The translations under genes and the position numbers were made by a program. Positions 8,041 to 9,427 of a stretch of DNA of 9,427 bases are shown here, piece by piece; the stretch's first letter is position 1, and every line of letters starts with the position of its first letter. Origin of the DNA: SAR86 cluster bacterium (GTDB lineage: Bacteria > Pseudomonadota > Gammaproteobacteria > Pseudomonadales > Azotimanducaceae); the NCBI GenBank assembly GCA_013204195.1, contig JABMOJ010000329.1, positions 1 to 9,427 of the forward strand. The letters are read 5' to 3'. The notes beneath the pieces are model-generated. The model saw only the letters and a list, made by a program, of their open reading frames with translations, did no database searches and had not been told where the DNA came from.

Positions 8041-8069
8041 TTGAAACTTGAAAATAAAGTCGTTAAGCT
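8041..8069 (+). promoter_or_regulatory. Weak promoter candidate upstream of tpiA
   Basis: TTGAAA at 8041-8046 matches five of six -35 positions. With a 17-base spacer the -10 would be TAAGCT (8064-8069), matching only three of six. It would give tpiA-secG a transcript of their own, but co-transcription with glmM across the 68-base gap is as likely. Confidence 0.22.
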
Positions 8070-8078
8070 GTGCCGCCG

Positions 8079-8090
8079 CGCTCGCGAGCG
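8079..8090. repeat. 12-base perfect palindrome before tpiA
   Basis: CGCTCGCGAGCG is identical to its reverse complement and ends 6 bases before the tpiA GTG. It includes the only Shine-Dalgarno-like bases (GCGAG) near that start. As RNA it could form a 4-pair hairpin with a CGCG loop and cover the ribosome binding site; as DNA it could be a dimeric protein site. A chance origin is possible. Confidence 0.5.
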
Positions 8091-8096
8091 TGACTT

Positions 8097-8843
8097 GTGA
8101 GAAAATTTCTGGTTGCGGGTAACTGGAAAATGCATGGCAGTCGAGCAAGCGTTGCAGCGCTGGTTGAGGGTTTGCTTGAACAGGGTACAATGCCGTGCCA
8201 AACACTGATTTGCCCACCCGTGATATTTTTTGATCAGCTGCAGCGGCAGTTGGTGGGCTCGAGCATAGGCTTGGGCGCTCAAAACCTTGATTGGCACGAC
8301 AGCGGCGCCTACACAGGTGAAGTGTCTGCCGCCATGGTGCTTGAGTTTGGCTGTAGTCATGTGCTGGTAGGGCATTCGGAGCGCCGCAGTTTGTTTGGTG
8401 AATCCGATGCGCAGGTCGGGTTAAAGGTTGAAAAGTGTTTGAGTAGTGGTCTGACGCCGGTGATTTGTATCGGCGAGTCGTTGGCGCAGCGCCAGGCTGA
8501 TGAGACCTTTGCAGTGGTTCAGCGGCAATTAGATGCCGTGATCCGTCAGGTGGGTGTGACTGCTCTTCGTCACAGTATTATCGCCTACGAGCCAGTGTGG
8601 GCAATAGGGACGGGTGAAAGTGCAACACCAGAGCAGGCAGAACGGGTGCATGCTCAAATACGACAGTACCTGGCAAAGCAAGATGAGAGTCTTTCGCAAA
8701 ATATTCAGTTGCTCTACGGCGGTAGTGTAAATGGCGAAAACGCCGCTGATTTGTTTGCTCAGGAAAATATTGATGGAGCGCTGGTAGGCGGAGCATCGCT
8801 GAAGGTAGACGACTTCCTGCGCATATGTCGGGCAGCCGTATAA
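8097..8843 (+). CDS. tpiA: TpiA, triosephosphate isomerase
   Basis: A 248-residue cytoplasmic TIM-barrel enzyme interconverting dihydroxyacetone phosphate and glyceraldehyde-3-phosphate in glycolysis and gluconeogenesis. Active-site residues are all present: N9 and K11 in AGNWKMHG, H93 in VGHSERR, and E165 in AYEPVWAIGTG, with the flexible loop 6 following. Phosphate-binding YGGSVN (207-212) and LVGGASL (229-235) are also intact. The GTG at 8097 is the right start, since MRKFLVAGNWK aligns with the family N-terminus and leaves no spare residues. The Shine-Dalgarno is weak and lies in a palindrome. secG starts 19 bases after the stop, so the two are very likely co-transcribed. Confidence 0.98.
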   Translation: MRKFLVAGNWKMHGSRASVAALVEGLLEQGTMPCQTLICPPVIFFDQLQRQLVGSSIGLGAQNLDWHDSGAYTGEVSAAMVLEFGCSHVLVGHSERRSLFGESDAQVGLKVEKCLSSGLTPVICIGESLAQRQADETFAVVQRQLDAVIRQVGVTALRHSIIAYEPVWAIGTGESATPEQAERVHAQIRQYLAKQDESLSQNIQLLYGGSVNGENAADLFAQENIDGALVGGASLKVDDFLRICRAAV

Positions 8844-8862
8844 ATTTGGATTTGGTATTATT

Positions 8863-9264
8863 ATGGAACTTCAAGTTCTTGAAACAATTGTATTAGTGAT
8901 TCATGTCTTGGCGGCACTGGCCATTATTGGCCTCGTGTTGATTCAGCAAGGTAAGGGCGCTGACATGGGTTCTGGTTTCGGCAGCGGCGCTTCTGCGACG
9001 GTGTTTGGTAGTGGCGGCGCCGGTAGTTTTTTGACTCGTGCGACTACAGGTCTCGCGATTTTGTTCTTCCTGACCAGTTTCGGCCTAGCCTTCTTTGCCA
9101 AGGCTAAGTCTGAATCCTCCAATATCGTCGGCATGCCTGTCATCGAGCAGTTGATCGATGGGGCTGCTCGAGAGCTGCCAGGTCTGAAGCCTGCGGCGCA
9201 GAGCCAAGACTCGGAATTGCCCACCGTCGACGTGCCAGCGGCTGAGTCTGAGTCGCAAAATTAA
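8863..9264 (+). CDS. secG: SecG, preprotein translocase subunit
   Basis: A 133-residue inner-membrane protein, the auxiliary subunit of the SecYEG channel that supports SecA-driven export. Two membrane segments are visible, about residues 5-27 and 61-79. They flank the conserved loop QQGKGADMGSGFGSGASATVFGS (28-50), the hallmark of SecG. The C-terminal tail (about 81-133) is polar and acidic with several prolines, making the protein longer than the 110-residue E. coli one; the tail is poorly conserved across the family. The ATG at 8863 has only weak upstream Shine-Dalgarno bases (GGA at 8848-8850). Position directly after tpiA agrees with Pseudomonas gene order. No hairpin plus T-tract follows the stop. 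Confidence 0.97.
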   Translation: MELQVLETIVLVIHVLAALAIIGLVLIQQGKGADMGSGFGSGASATVFGSGGAGSFLTRATTGLAILFFLTSFGLAFFAKAKSESSNIVGMPVIEQLIDGAARELPGLKPAAQSQDSELPTVDVPAAESESQN

Positions 9265-9376
9265 AAAAACGCTGGGAATAATGCGCAACAAACGATAGAT
9301 TGGCGGCAAATTAGGCCTGTAAAGCACGCCGCAGTTCTGATGATGCCTCAATGTTGTGAAAAGTGTTTGGCGTCGG
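9265..9376. other. Gene-free stretch after secG
   Basis: I see no coding region, tRNA or terminator here. In many gammaproteobacteria a leucine tRNA lies just after secG; no tRNA arms or a T-loop GGTTCGA-like sequence are present. A short imperfect stem is possible (GCGGC at 9303-9307 with GCCGC at 9328-9332), but the loop is long and no T-run follows. Confidence 0.6.
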
Positions 9377-9427
9377 TTTAGAAGTTGTTTAGAAGTTGTT
9401 TAGAAGTTGTTTAGAAGTTGTTTAGAA
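9377..9427. repeat. 11-bp direct tandem repeat array, open at the right edge
   Basis: The unit TTTAGAAGTTG occurs four times without a mismatch (9377-9387, 9388-9398, 9399-9409, 9410-9420) and a fifth copy is cut after seven bases by the window end. The true copy number is therefore unknown. The array is intergenic, about 110 bases after secG. The unit contains no stop-free coding pattern that suggests a protein repeat within a recognised gene. It could be a variable-number tandem repeat, a protein-binding array, or an assembly artefact at a contig end. Confidence 0.92.

Noticed and set aside
8047..8076. CTTGAAA upstream of tpiA as a heat-shock (sigma32) -35
   Set aside because: The -35 matches exactly, but the region 13-17 bases downstream has no CCCCAT-like -10.

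Overview
This window looks like a chromosomal housekeeping segment from a gammaproteobacterium. The gene string yhbY (divergent), rlmE, ftsH, folP, glmM, tpiA, secG is the classic arrangement of that class. FtsH is very close to Pseudomonas-type FtsH in its N-terminus and linker, and GlmM and SecG are also gammaproteobacterial in character. Base composition is roughly balanced and slightly GC-rich. No mobile element, phage gene, CRISPR array or RNA gene was recognised. The genus cannot be named from the sequence alone; a relative of Pseudomonadales or Cellvibrionales is my best inference.

Layout. Positions 1-2519 (+) hold the C-terminal two thirds of TamB, an envelope protein involved in outer-membrane biogenesis and lipid transport; its start lies left of the window. 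yhbY (2549-2860, -) converges on tamB and diverges from rlmE (3020-3667, +). The yhbY/rlmE gap carries an extended -10 promoter candidate and an inverted repeat. ftsH (3772-5715, +) uses a TTG start behind a good Shine-Dalgarno sequence. A strong intrinsic terminator (5791-5824) follows ftsH and ends only 25 bases before folP (5850-6668, +). glmM (6694-8028, GTG start), tpiA (8097-8843, GTG start) and secG (8863-9264) continue in the same direction. After secG there are 163 bases with no gene; they end in an 11-bp tandem repeat that runs off the right edge.

How the genes fit together. The cluster mixes ribosome assembly (YhbY, RlmE), membrane proteolysis and heat-shock control (FtsH), folate synthesis (FolP), cell-wall precursor synthesis (GlmM), central carbon metabolism (TpiA) and protein export (SecG). 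It is a conserved growth-related neighbourhood rather than a single pathway. All full-length enzymes retain their catalytic residues.

I found no convincing new biological system. The points most worth a second look are the terminal 11-bp repeat array, the terminator immediately upstream of folP, the inverted repeat between yhbY and rlmE, the perfect palindrome just before tpiA, and tamB next to yhbY.
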